Origin: Diphasiastrum complanatum
Taxonomy: Eukaryota; Streptophyta; Lycopodiopsida; Lycopodiales; Lycopodiaceae
DNA length: 64,000 nucleotides
NCBI GenBank assembly: GCA_029204225.1
Contig: CM055097.1
Span: 31,323,599 to 31,387,598, forward strand
Direction: 5' to 3'
The position numbers and the translations under genes were made by a program. The notes beneath the pieces were generated by a model that made no database searches, was not told where the DNA came from, and saw only the letters and a program-made list of their open reading frames with translations. Each line of letters opens with the position of its first letter. Positions within the stretch are counted from its first letter, which is position 1. Below, one piece after another: positions 47,830 to 58,680 of the stretch.

Positions 47830-48792
47830 CAAGATCGGAGAAATCCATCAGAATCCAAATCCTGATAGAGTAAAAAAGAAAGCAGATTATCAGATTGACT
47901 GAGGGATCTACTACCAAGAATCCATCAGAACTTCTAGAGAACTACCAACAATCAGATCAAGCCTGGATGAAGCTAATTACCAGTTTACAAAAGTTAAAAA
48001 TCAGAAAATCTCGAGATCTCGTCAAAAAACACTCTGAAGGAGCACTTTTTTCATGATTTTTTGAGATCTCCTGGGAGATAGCTCTTGAAAATTGGGCAAC
48101 CACCAGATCTGACCTAGATGCATCCATGAAAATCTCTGCGAGAGTTCTTGATGGAGGAATCATCATTTTTTAGTGTATGCGAGAGTTCTCAAAAGCCGAA
48201 TTTTCAGAACCCTCGCAGAGCATCAAGATCAACTTACCAGCTCTCACAAGGTGCCTAAATGAAATCAGAGTAGTGAAATTAGCCTGTCTACATGGTCTGA
48301 TCTTGAAAATCCAATCACAGGAACAAGTTGTGCGAGAGATCACTTCCTGCGAGAGTTGAACCCTCGCATACAGCCTGGACCCTCGCAGAACCTTCGCATA
48401 GCAGTCAAATCACCTTCTGAACTCTCGCAGACTTCTTTGAGGTCTTAGAATTTTTGTGAAGAAGGTGCCTGCCAAAATTTGGGTGGAACTGAACAAGGAA
48501 AACTGAATTTCACCTAATACGCACTCTAAATTCCGCTATATAAAGAATTCGAGTCATTTGTCACCTTTGCTAGCGAAGCTCTACCAAAATTTCCACTGAA
48601 AATATCAAGTTTTTTTGTTTTCAACCAAACTTCCTACCAGTTGTCATCTGCTCATATCAAACACCGATCTACGCTCTGAATTACAATCATTGTCATCCAA
48701 CACTCATTATTCTCAGTTTTCTACTGTTTTCTTCCATTTTCTACCATTTTTTTATTTTTCTACTTTTTCGACCACTAATTATCATTGCTAAC
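47830..48792 (+). promoter_or_regulatory. motif-rich 3' region with TATA box before the extra ORF
   Basis: No ORF. From 48130 to 48440 the GCGAGAGTT / CTCTCGCAG motif family of the 4-kb leader recurs (near 48136, 48179, 48210, 48329, 48349, 48364, 48421). A clear TATA box, GCTATATAAAG, is at 48535-48545, about 250 bp before the ATG at 48793. The spacing fits a plant polymerase II promoter for the next ORF. Confidence 0.55.
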
Positions 48793-51110
48793 ATGGCCTC
48801 CTCATCCTCTGAAGACTTTGATGCCAAACATGTGATCCAGCGTGCCATCTCTGAGGCCACGCAGATTTGGCCTCTACCCTCTAACACTTTGATCCAACCA
48901 TGGCTGTAGACAACCGGGCCCCTCCTTGAAGCAATGGGTTTTTACTCGGCGCTCTTCCATTCTGAGATTAACATGGGCCTCGCCCTTCACGCTTACGCCA
49001 CCTGGGATGAGGACAAGGCTTGTTTCCACCTCCTGTACCAAGGTACCACGTACAAGGTCAGGATTAACACTGACTCGATGATCATCGTTGGCATTATGTC
49101 CGGTGATCGTCAACCCATCTCCCATCGCCACGCCAAAGCTCTGATCAAACCATTCGTCACCCAAACCACACCAGAAATCCCCATCCAGACTAACAATGGT
49201 TACTTGATAGAAGCTATCACGGAACCCGTCATTCAAGCAGCTGCGCATCTGTTGAATAACTTTTTAGCTATTTCAACATTTTGCAAGGACAGAATCCAGT
49301 CTACGCTACTGAGTCAGAGAGTGGAATCCTTTCTGGAATTCCCTAACCCCTCTGTTGTGCCATACGACTGGCATAGCTTCCTTATTCGAGAACTAACAAA
49401 CTCCATCAAACTCAACCACCGTGAGTGAATCGCAGCACTTTGTCTGCGCACTTTTTGAGGCGAAAGTGCGCGGTTTCCAACGCTCATCCCTCCTGACTAC
49501 CCTTGTGCCACATACTAACCTTTACCCACCATCTCAAGCATCTACCTCATCCCAACCTGCAGTCATTAACACAATGGCCAGCAAACGAATAGGTGGCGTT
49601 GTCTCTACATCCACATTTCCACCTGTTACCCGACAACGTGTCTCCACTGCCGCACTAACTACTCCATCAACCACCGCCATTTCCTCTTCCGTGCAACCCC
49701 CCACTCCAATTACTGTTGTCGTTACCTCTCTTCCTATTCCATCCACATCTGTTTCTATCTCCATCCTCGTTTCTTCTGTTGATACCACTCCTACTTCTCT
49801 TCCAGAGTCCGCTGCTCCATCCATCACCATCTCATCTTCCATTGTTCCTACCACCACCGTTGCTCCTCTCACATTCAACCCTTCTGATTCACAACATTCC
49901 CCCGACACTCTGGCATGGATGCAAGTTATCAATTTTTCACTTCCACACCAGACACTTTTTGCTCCATCCTCACCTTCTTCAATACTCCACACCACCCTTT
50001 AGTTTCCCACTGTTCCTCCCATCCTCTCGTTCGGACAAACCGTCCTCGCCCCTGTTTCCACAATTGTTTTTCACACTCCACCCGCTTCGCCAAAGGTTGC
50101 CGAGGGCAGCCAACCGCTGCCTGATGACGCATTTGTACAAACAATTTTTGTAGCATCACCAGATCGGGCTGATCCTACCGCCCCAGATGGCATCAAGATA
50201 AATGAAAATCTGATTGAAGACAATGATGACAGAATTCCACAAGTAGTCGGGGCTGATACAACACAAGCCCCTACCAGTGCCAGTGTACCAGCTGCTCCCA
50301 CAAATCTAGTGACGGCGTACCAAACCCTAGGAGAATACATCCTAGATGCGGTAGCAGCCAAAGCTATTCTGAAAAGCAGGGTACTACAATTGGCAACAAG
50401 TAATACACAATTGCGAGCAGACCTCACCAAGATGTAGCAAGAGCTTATTCTGGCTCAGCAACACGAACAAGCAGGACACCAGGAGATTGCCAAGTTGCAG
50501 CAAAAGGAGGAGGGCCTAAACAAATATATTCAAAGCCTTTCCAAAGCGCTAACGGAGGCCTCCACAAAGGTGCGAGAGCTTCAAACTGAAGCAGCTCAAC
50601 GGCTTGCCCCCATCCAAGCGCAACTTACACTTTGAAAGCAGAGGACACGCGCCTGGGGATGGAGGTCAAAGCCTTACAAGATGAGAAGCTCATCTGGTTA
50701 TCTCAATCTGCACTGGACACAAGGCCGCTTTTCCAATCAGAGATGAATCTTCTACAGCGTCAGGTGTAGATTTATAGCCAAACCCTGAACAACTACTAGG
50801 CGGAGTTCATTAAGTATCGGACAAGCACAACACAAGAGCTCGCCCAGGCCAAGCAAGCCCTCAAGGCATGCCAAAAATACATGGAAACAAAGGCCTAGCC
50901 CTCCCCCGTGGTAATTCCACTGCCACCTAATTTTGACGCTGCACAGGCTAGTACCAGCCAAGATCAGAGCCAGGAGGCAGCAGGGAAATTTCAACCAGAT
51001 CAAGGGTCCAAAGGCCAGGACCAAGGACAGACAGATGCGGCCGCTGAGACGCACGACCAGAGCCAACCCGCAACCACCAGCCAGTGCCCAGCAACATCAT
51101 CCAGAGGGTC
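48793..51110 (+). pseudogene. coiled-coil ORF downstream of gypsy integrase
   Basis: From ATG 48793: a globular part of about 210 codons with MGFYSALFHSEINMGLALHA, TTYKVRINTDSMIIVGIMSG and IPIQTNNGYLIEAITEPVIQ; a Ser/Thr/Pro linker (49.5-50.0 kb); then coiled coil (AKAILKSRVLQLATSNTQLR; EIAKLQQKEEGLNKYIQSLS; EASTKVRELQTEAAQRLAPI) and a Gln/Ser tail (DAAQASTSQDQSQEAAGKFQ). The stops are TAG at 48907, 50000, 50435 and three more near 50.77-50.9 kb, plus TGA at frameshifts 49426 and 50633. No known family is recognised. Plant Tat elements can carry an extra ORF at this place. Confidence 0.6.
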
Positions 51111-51628
51111 ATGAACGATATCTGCCAGCCGGACCTTCCGAAGACTGAAATCCATGGAGGCGAACATCATTGAATTTTTATCCAAATATCTCCACAAGTC
51201 ATCAAGAGGCGGCTGGCAGTTATCATTCTCAACTCAGACCACCGCCCAACTTGCAGTCACTGACACGACGATCAACAAGAGAATGTGTGGAGTTGCCCCT
51301 TCTTCTTCGACTCCACCTACTACCAGACACCGTGCCACCATCACCGCTTTTGTTTCCACCACTGCCACATCTTCTTCTGTTCAACCTTCTACTGATGTTT
51401 TCGCTTCTGTTCCTCTTTCATCCAGACAAACCGCCTCTATAGCTATTTCTTTTTCTACCACCGCTTCCATCACCATTGCTTCATCCATTCCTCCTGCTTT
51501 CACAACCATCTCTCTTCAGATCAACCCACCCGATTCTCAAATTTCTCCCGACACCCTAGCATGGATGAGGTCATCAACTTTTCACCGCCGCTCCAAGGTA
51601 TATTGCCCCCTTCTTCTCCTTTCATCTA
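51111..51628 (+). repeat. partial second copy of the Ser/Thr linker
   Basis: Frame 51154-51654 repeats the linker at 49.56-49.95 kb in diverged form: INKRMCGVAPSSSTPPTTRH corresponds to SKRIGGVVSTSTFPPVTRQR, and NPPDSQISPDTLAWM to NPSDSQHSPDTLAWM. It is cut at about 51628 where an inverted copia LTR end starts. A tandem duplication or a second truncated element would explain it. Confidence 0.6.
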
Positions 51629-51722
51629 TGAAAGTACTGTACTTTAGTACATAAATGCATCTACAAAAGATCCACAAGAGTGATTGTATGCTTGCTTAAC
51701 AATCTACCAAAAAGCTAGACAC
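51629..51722 (-). repeat. terminal piece of a copia LTR
   Basis: It matches the last 95 bp of the LTR at 61823-62523 in opposite orientation, including CAATCACTCTTGTGGATCTT, TTGTAGAT and ACAGTACTTTCA. It joins directly to Gag from a different copia copy, because the LTR of that copy (53717-53967) does not match. Confidence 0.75.
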
Positions 51723-52383
51723 AATTGTCAATATTTTGACGTCGAGCTTTCACCATTTCTCGCCATTGCTCTTCCTGCATCAATATTCCTGTGAGCTCGT
51801 CAAAGGTTGGCAATCTTTCTCTTGATGCTATTCCGCTCACAAACATCTGATAGGGTTCTACAATGCCACACAATGCATTGTACACCAGCTCCACATCACG
51901 TACGTGCTCACCAATAGAATGCAATTCATCCCTCATTGTCTTGATTATGGTCAGGTACGTTTGAATGTGCTCTCCTTGTTCCATTCGAGCACTATTCAGC
52001 TTTGACTTCAGAAACATGATTCTTGATGGATTTGACATCTCGAACTTCTCCTTTAGTACATCCCATGCCTGTCTGGGTGTAACAGCATCACAAATGTGGG
52101 TAATGATGTGATCCTTCACTGACAAGTTATTGAAGGTCAAAGCTTTCCTCATCTTTTTTTTGAACACTTTGATATCCGCTTCATTTGGCAACCTTCTCTC
52201 ATCACCTGTGATGACTTCCCACATCCCATATTGTTCAAAGTGAGATAGTTTCTTCTTGTAATATCTTTTTTCTGTAAGATTTTCCATCAGTATGTTTTTC
52301 ATTTTGAATTTCCACACTGCATAGTTGGAAATCCTGTCCAATTTGCTACTTTCTCTCAAAATGGACTCTCCCATGTTTGCCAT
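51723..52383 (-). CDS. gag: copia Gag (UBN2 type)
   Basis: A 222-codon open frame: ISNYAVWKFKMKNILMENL, HFEQYGMWEVITGDERRLPN, MRKALTFNNLSVKDHIITHI, DAVTPRQAWDVLKEKFEMSN, QTYLTIIKTMRDELHSIGEH, LPTFDELTGILMQEEQW. These are the ordered blocks of plant copia Gag. The zinc knuckle and pol are absent; the frame runs into a foreign LTR end at 51722. The start is the first ATG after a 1.3-kb leader. Confidence 0.9.
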
Positions 52384-53701
52384 CGCAAAACTGCTTGAAA
52401 CTTCTGCCGTAGGCTAAAAACAGTATGCCGAGGCCAACAATGATGTCAGAAGTTGAAAATAATGACCTGCAATTTTTCCCTTACCAGGCCACTCACCACT
52501 TTTCCACCAATTTGAAAGCCAAATCGGCGTTGCCTTCCAAAATGCACTCAGTTGTCAACTCCCAACTTCGTGCCCAGTGAAATGGTGAAATCACTTGTGG
52601 TGCACTCTGAACACTTTCTCCACTGCAATCACTCTGTTTTGCGGTAGCGTACTTGCCGGTATAGTCCGGGTGCCCTTCGTTTGGAGGTTATAGTCTTTCG
52701 TTTGGTCGAAATAGGCTAAAGGACTAAAAAATAAGGGCTTTTTGAACTTTTGAACTGTTTCTTCACCTTGAAGAAACTTCACCTTTCACATGTGAAGGGA
52801 CCCAACTCCAATTTCAGTTTGAAAATTTTTAATGAAGTTGAATGGCCAATCTTCCTTCAATGGCCTTCAGGTCCTTTCAAAGCCCCTTTCAATCCAATGG
52901 CTACCTTGGATCCAACAGCCCACAACTGTTCTTGGAGGCTCAATCTTTACCACAGATCTATGTGACTGGAGATCCGACGGTCCTGGGCGCTTTTGTGTGC
53001 TAATCCACGCGCTTGCAAGCTCGTCTCACTTTGGAACACTATGTGCTCTTTAAATTTAAAGCGCGCGACCAATCCTCACGGCCTCCATGACTTCTCCTCC
53101 TCTTTCTTGATTTCTTGCTTCTTTTAAAGCCAAATCAGCTTGTTCTTGCACAATTCTAGAGCGTTTTTTATCCAATCTGAATTTGTAGCTGGCTGCGCCC
53201 TGGAGGAACTTTTCAAATCTGTATTTGGCCTTGGAACAACTGAGAACAGCTGGTTTTTCCAACAGTTTTCTGATTTTTACCAAGAAATCCTTCTTTAGCT
53301 CTTTTCCAAGCAATTCTCAGCTTTACTCTGAGTTTTTTTCTTACAAATTCAACCTCCCTGAGGTTGCCCTAGTCCTACCAATCTGATGGGACTGACGATA
53401 TATGATTTGGTAAGGATTTCACCACACACGGTACAACTTTGCAAAGAAAGATTCAAAACCCCACCGAAGCTGAGAAATTCACAATTTTCTCAGTTTTTCA
53501 CCAAATCCTGTCCTGTCAATTGCTATGGCCACTATAATTGCTCTTTGCAGCTCTTCTGCAAATCCCTTTACGCCTGACGACTATCTATACAATGACTTTT
53601 CTTTCCGTCTTCAGCCCACCATAAACCTTGAACTCTCAGAAGACTTCTCTTCTCCTAAAGCTCTCTTCAACGACGTTGTTGTACTGTGTACACTCCCTGT
53701 A
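52384..53701 (-). other. long copia leader with an 85-codon ORF
   Basis: About 1.3 kb separates primer site and Gag, long for copia. It holds a minus-strand ORF (53056-53313) rich in Lys/Glu/Arg (KAKYRFEKFLQGAASYKFRL, LALKEARNQERGGEVMEAVR), possibly helical, of unknown role. The rest has no motif I know. Confidence 0.5.
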
Positions 53702-53716
53702 CGGCTCTGATACCCA
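53702..53716 (-). other. copia primer-binding site
   Basis: Minus strand TGGGTATCAGAGCCG, the Met-tRNA type with an extra G. It sets the direction and the 5' end of the Gag at 51723-52383. Confidence 0.8.
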
Positions 53717-53967
53717 ACTTAGAATTTGCTTTGCACAAGAACACAGATCATGCTACATAGTAACACAGACAGAAAACACTCTCCACTGCAAACTCACATA
53801 GCAACTATATTTCTCAAAATGAAATTACACTGTACATATAGTTGTTCACTCAGGCGACCCATGCATGACCCAGGTTGCCATTGGCGGGACGCGTGTCCAG
53901 TCGACTTGCCTCGTGGCAAGGCCAACTGATTCTTATCCACTGATAGGACCCACAGTACAGTAGCACA
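53717..53967 (-). repeat. short copia 5' LTR
   Basis: About 251 bp, from TGTGCTACTGTACTGTGGG (minus strand, 53967) to the primer site. The inner end (TTCTAAGT) lacks the usual CA, so that border is approximate. It contains TGACCCAGGTTGCCA and no obvious TATA; TGTACATATAG near 53833 is the nearest candidate. Confidence 0.55.
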
Positions 53968-53984
53968 ATGATTCTACTTTAATT

Positions 53985-54710
53985 CTAACTAGGTGGAGGT
54001 GGAGGTGGTGGAGATGGTGGTGGCGGTGGGGGCGGCGACGGTGGCAACGGCGGCGGCGGTGGAGTAGCAATATTATTTCTCTTCAATGCAGAGCCTGTCT
54101 TGCGGGAATTCTTTCTTTTTCACTCGTGTGCTCTGCCTCCAGATTATCGATGGGTCGTCTTTTGCTTCATCCTTGTTTGGGCGATCAGGGTGCCCTCATC
54201 AGAACCACCCACCAGCAATGACATCATCGGACCCATCGCCGACCCCTAACTTGGAGGTGACACGATGGGCGTGGTGTCATCCGATATGTTCAAGTCTGCC
54301 GTGTTCATGACCGATGCTGGTGGAAATGGGTCGAAGAACGAATCATTCAGGATCGGCAATGCACCTGATGCCGCCAACTCTTGGTCCAAGAATTGCATTG
54401 TCTCTATCCGCTTCGTTGGCGTCGGGGAAGGGCTTCTATGTTGTTCTTGTTGTTGCTATTGCTCCTGCTCGTGCTCTTCCTAGTGCTGCTCCTCCTCCTA
54501 CTGCCCTGCTGGCGTTTGATCCACTTCTTTCATTGGTGGAGGCCGAGTAGCCGGATCATCCTGCATGCCTCTTGGGCTGCTACTCCTACTCCTACTTCTG
54601 CTCCCCCATCTCTCTCTATCATCGAGTGCGGCTAGTGCATCCCGATGGAGCAATGCAGTCACTTTGGGATCTCTAGCCGTTTGTTTGGTCCGTGCCATAT
54701 CCTCCGACAT
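53985..54710 (-). pseudogene. ORF opening with a histone H3-tail sequence
   Basis: From ATG 54698 the frame reads MARTKQTARDPKVTALLHRD, identical to histone H3 residues 1-8 (ARTKQTAR) after Met, then differs. It continues with an Arg-Ser run (WGSRSRSRSSSPRGM), a Glu/Gln-rich stretch, FLDQELAASGALPILNDSFF and a poly-Pro end, 237 codons in one frame without a shift. Six stops interrupt it: TAG at 54500, 54482, 54458, 54248, TAA at 54146, TGA at 54122. An in-frame ATG 12 bases upstream (MSED) has poorer context; the MART start has G at -3 and +4. Family unknown; histone H3 itself is excluded. Confidence 0.6.
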
Positions 54711-54805
54711 TGGGTAACAACACGAAATCTGAAAGCAGAGACTTTCTAAAAACTGACTCTCTGACACTCGAGGGATGAAGTGGAAAAGTGAGGACCCAGG
54801 CACCC

Positions 54806-54822
54806 TTATATAGTGAGGGTTT
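54806..54822 (-). promoter_or_regulatory. TATA box upstream of the H3-like ORF
   Basis: Minus strand CTCACTATATAAGGGTG. It lies about 115 bp before the MART start codon, a normal plant distance for TATA, start site and a short leader. No other promoter element is identified. Confidence 0.6.
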
Positions 54823-54839
54823 TTATTTTTAGTGATTGC

Positions 54840-56600
54840 CCCTATAAATGTTTTGGCCTCTTTTCCAAATATGATATGCTCATGTCTTGGCGCATGAGTA
54901 GAGATCCAAATTGCAAGTTAGCGGAGACCTTCAAATAAACGTAATTGAAAACCAATATTACTGATAAAATGCATATCATAAATCGATTAAAATCTTAGCA
55001 AGTTGCCTCAACCTTAGACATCCACGAATGTACTAACAGACATATGAAATGTGACAACGCAAGAGTTAAGTCAAAACTCAACCAATTATATCAAATCAGA
55101 GTCAACCAACTAATTGTGCTTTCTACATCTCATTACATAAAATCCTTTATTTTGATTGGACTCCTAATGTCCCTGATTGTAAAAATGAAACACATATCTT
55201 TTTCGGCTCATCTGCGTATGCAAAACCAGACACATAATTAATAATCCTTCTATATGCATTCAACATTACTAGGTAAAATTCAAGGATTTTGTTTTAAATT
55301 AGGGGCCTACATTTTGTCCATTACGAGTGAAGACAAAATTTCATGGCACATCAACAAAGGTCAATCCAAGCATATGCTGAAGATCTTCTAGGTTGCACTC
55401 CCTGTTAGTATAAACTTCTCGTATTTCATTGTGGGACAAATGTATGGATATTTTCACCTCTTGCTAATTCGTCTCAACGTCCAAGGCGTCCCATCGGCCA
55501 TGCGCAAATTTATATCGCCTATAGATGAAACTTAAGGAGCATGTTTGATGTCAACTATGGTACCTTATGGTCATTGTTTGGCAAGAGAGCATACACCTTA
55601 TTAAATCTTCTTTGTGCTCCATTTCCTTTGAATCTCATGCAAAAAATATGTTATCCAACAGTGATAATTCTGTTGTTTTCCAAGCCCACATGGTGTTTGT
55701 TTTCCTAAAGGGGATCGCCTTAAATATGGCAACAAATATGGTGATCGGCACATAGATGCTCGTTTGGATCCGAATGTTGGCTTCATATTCCCAATAATTT
55801 CTTTGATAAGTTGTCTCTTCATTAATTCAATAGTCAATTAGTCAGCATATAGCCACTCATGAGAATTGATCGTAGGCTCAGAAAGTGGTGCTAGTTTGCC
55901 ATGGCCGAAGTTTTTTTTTTTGTAACTTCATACATGTGATCGTAAAAGAAAATGCTCATTTTGATCAAGGCAGAGGATGTCAACCCACCATATATCAGTT
56001 CTCCATATTTGGCGTGTATGGCGGAAAATTTTCCAGTGAAGGACTTCACGTTTGGCCAGTCAAAGCTATTTGAAGAAAAGACATCTGCACCAGGCATTAA
56101 TGCAACATTGTTATCCATTACAATGACATAATAATAATTCAAACATAATAGTTAACACAAGAATAAAAGAGGTGGGACCTACAATGTGACTGTATGGTTC
56201 TATCAACAATAGCCACATCCAATAAAATATCTCGACACATGTATACATGTTGCAACTTTGCAAGATATTCGCCGTCTTGGTCGATCTTGAAATCGTGGAT
56301 CCTTCCTTTACAATGGTAGTCTTGGTTGTTTCACTTCCTCTTTGCAACCTTGTGAGTTCCTTTGCCCGAGGATTGCATGTAAACCCAACAAAAGTTGAGA
56401 ATGTATGAGGCACCCAATGCGCATTGGAATCTTTGATGTGTGCAACAATAGAAGCCAGTTGATTCTTGGGCTTCCTTGATTGACTGGAGGCCATAATCTA
56501 TGTAATGATAATGTAAGATATGCAAAATAGTGTGTGAGAGCTTTAGATAAGCTAAACAGAAATGAAAAAAATAGAATGTTTGTTGAGTATGCAAAATAAG
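54840..56600. other. AT-rich stretch with short unassigned minus-strand frames
   Basis: No recognised gene. Minus-strand frames 55891-56142 (VFSSNSFDWPNVKSFTGKFS), 56111-56494 (NQLASIVAHIKDSNAHWVPH) and 55601-55837 are protein-like and may be one decayed coding region read right to left. No catalytic motif is seen. A transposase or host gene remnant is possible. Confidence 0.35.
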
Positions 56601-56601
56601 C

Positions 56602-56741
<140 letters not shown>

Positions 56742-56765
56742 CCTCCATCATTGCAATGATGGAGG
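56742..56765. repeat. perfect 24-bp palindrome
   Basis: CCTCCATCATTG followed by its exact reverse complement CAATGATGGAGG, four bases after a (GA)n tract. It may be a hairpin or the join of an inverted repeat. Confidence 0.9.
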
Positions 56766-56894
56766 ATGCCATTGTGCCCTCCTACACCTAACTAAATAGC
56801 CACTGTTCATATGCATCCAATCAGGCATAAAATTGCTCCAACAATAAGGAATGACATGCTCCCACAAGATTGTTTGTTGAGTATGCAAAATAAG

Positions 56895-56997
<103 letters not shown>

Positions 56998-57189
56998 GTG
57001 AACATTTAAAATTTGAAATAAGGACTAGGCTCACTTAGCACCTGGCTGCTAGTAGATAGACAGTCTAGTTATTGCTTTATGTAGGGTTAATGTTAGAGGT
57101 GTACTTTGTGGGCCCACACTTGATTTAATCTGCACAATTGAATTTGCCATGTTATATGGACCATTCCTTTTCAGTTGTAAATATTTTAT

Positions 57190-57259
57190 TGGTACACGTG
57201 TCATCATTAACACTAATTATAATTAGTGAAGAGGCCCTTTTTGAGTCCAAAAAGTGCCC
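57190..57259 (+). mobile_element. terminal-inverted-repeat transposon end (copy 2)
   Basis: The block ends TTTTTGAGTCCAAAAAGTGCCC at 57259, followed by TA and minus-strand copia integrase. It is the direct-repeat counterpart of 44250-44344, with copia on its right in both cases but in opposite orientation. Confidence 0.45.
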
Positions 57260-57261
57260 TA

Positions 57262-58180
57262 ATGCAGTATCCATATTGTAGAGCTTGTATGCCTTGTGGT
57301 ATGGGGAATAGCCAATGAAAATCGTTTTTCTACTTTTGTCGTCAAGCTTTCTTCTTAGATCTTCAAAGATCTGAGAGCAAAAGCGATGCATCCAAACACT
57401 CAAATATTTTTGAGTGATGGTTTTGATCTTGTCCACACCTCATAAGGTGTCTTGCCATTCAGGGCTTTGGTGATGGATCAATTCTACAAATAGACAGCTA
57501 TAGTAACAGCTTCTGTCCAAAATCTCTTTGGAAGAAAGACATGGGCCAGCATGCTCTTGGAACTTTCGATGAGTGTCCGATTCTTCCTTTCAGCTATACC
57601 ATTGGACTAAGGTGAGTAGCTGGTTGTAAATTGCTGATGTACTCCACTGGCCTTGTAGAAATCCTTGAATTATGTGGAGATCTACTCTCCCCCTCCATTT
57701 GTGCATAGAGACTTGATCTTCCTCTGGGTCTGGTCTATTGTAGATGCTTTGAACTACTTGAAGACCTTAAATGCTTCAGATTTGCTCTTCATAAAGTAAG
57801 TAGCAGTCCTTCGAGAGAAGTCATTGATGAAGGTCAGAAAATAGAGAGCTCCCCCTGTCGAAGCAGTTTGCATCGGGCCACAAATGTTGCTATGTACAAG
57901 GTCAAGCAAGCCTTTGGAAGTATGAACTGAATTCGAAATAAAGGGACTTCTAACATGCTTGTTGATAATATAGCTTTTGCATGGAGAAGTTGGCTTGTTG
58001 ATAGAAGGCAGATCTTGCACTAGACTTTGAGCAGACATTTGCTAAATACTGTTGAGTTAAGATGGCTCAGTCTGAAATGCCACATCATATCAGTTGATTC
58101 AGAAGTGGATGTGTGAAGAGCTTGACTGTTAGAAGAGTAGCAGTGGCTAAGTTTGTAAAGATATCTGGTTCTTCTTCCAT
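57262..58180 (-). pseudogene. copia integrase, cut at a TIR end
   Basis: Frame 57754-58038 has KGLLDLVHSNICGPMQTAST (first Asp block HSD reads HSN), FLTFINDFSRRTATYFMKSK (Asn where the second Asp of FIDD is common). Frame 57152-57436 has LDDKSRKTIFIGYSPYHKAY, KLYNMDTA, after which the transposon end starts at 57261. The complementary downstream half of a copia (linker, RT, RNase H) is at 44.35-45.8 kb. Confidence 0.8.
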
Positions 58181-58183
58181 AGG

Positions 58184-58680
58184 CTAGAACCTTCCGGGAT
58201 TTGTCAAGAATTGTGCAGCCGTCTGTATCAAATTCGACCCTCTGATTGAATCAGTGATTTTGCTAACTAAGAGCATATTTTTGGTTAGATTTGGAACATG
58301 GAGAACATTGGACAACAACTTGACTTCGTCTCTTTTGAATTGAATTCTGATTATTCCTTCACCTTCGATTGAGTGCGATGAGTTGTCTCCTAGTTGCACA
58401 ACTCGAGAGTGGGTGAATGACTTATAGTCTTTGAACCAGTCGCAATGGTGAGGCATGTGTTGAGTTGCTTCGAAATCTAAATACCAAGAATTGATATCTT
58501 GTTGTTCTCCAACTTTGCTCATGAAAGCAGCTTCATCTTCTTCTTGTTGCTGATTTGAGTGACTGGTTGTAGTACTATGTGCTTGTTGTTGGAACTGCTT
58601 CTTCTTTTCGTTGTTGTATTTCAAAGTTCGGCAGTCCTTGATTTCGTGGCCAGTCCTCTTACACTATCTGCAGAAAAGCT
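58184..58680 (-). pseudogene. copia zinc knuckle and protease
   Basis: CR-stop-CKRTGHEIKDC is a CCHC knuckle with TAG between its first two Cys. The 146-codon frame has NSWYLDFEATQHMPHHCDWF, where the protease site DSGA reads DFEA (two transition-type changes), then VQLGDNSSHSIEGEGIIRIQ and VLHVPNLTKNMLLVSKITDS. Inactive. Confidence 0.85.

Noticed and set aside
49534..50159. Minus-strand ORFs over the Ser/Thr linker
   Set aside because: They are antisense shadows of the plus-strand coiled-coil ORF, whose frame continues across several TAG stops.
54001..54060. GGC/GGT-rich stretch as a separate minisatellite
   Set aside because: It is the coding sequence for the poly-Pro tail of the H3-like ORF in the same frame.
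53985..54698. Histone H3 gene
   Set aside because: Only the first eight residues match; the histone fold and the KSTGGK continuation are absent.
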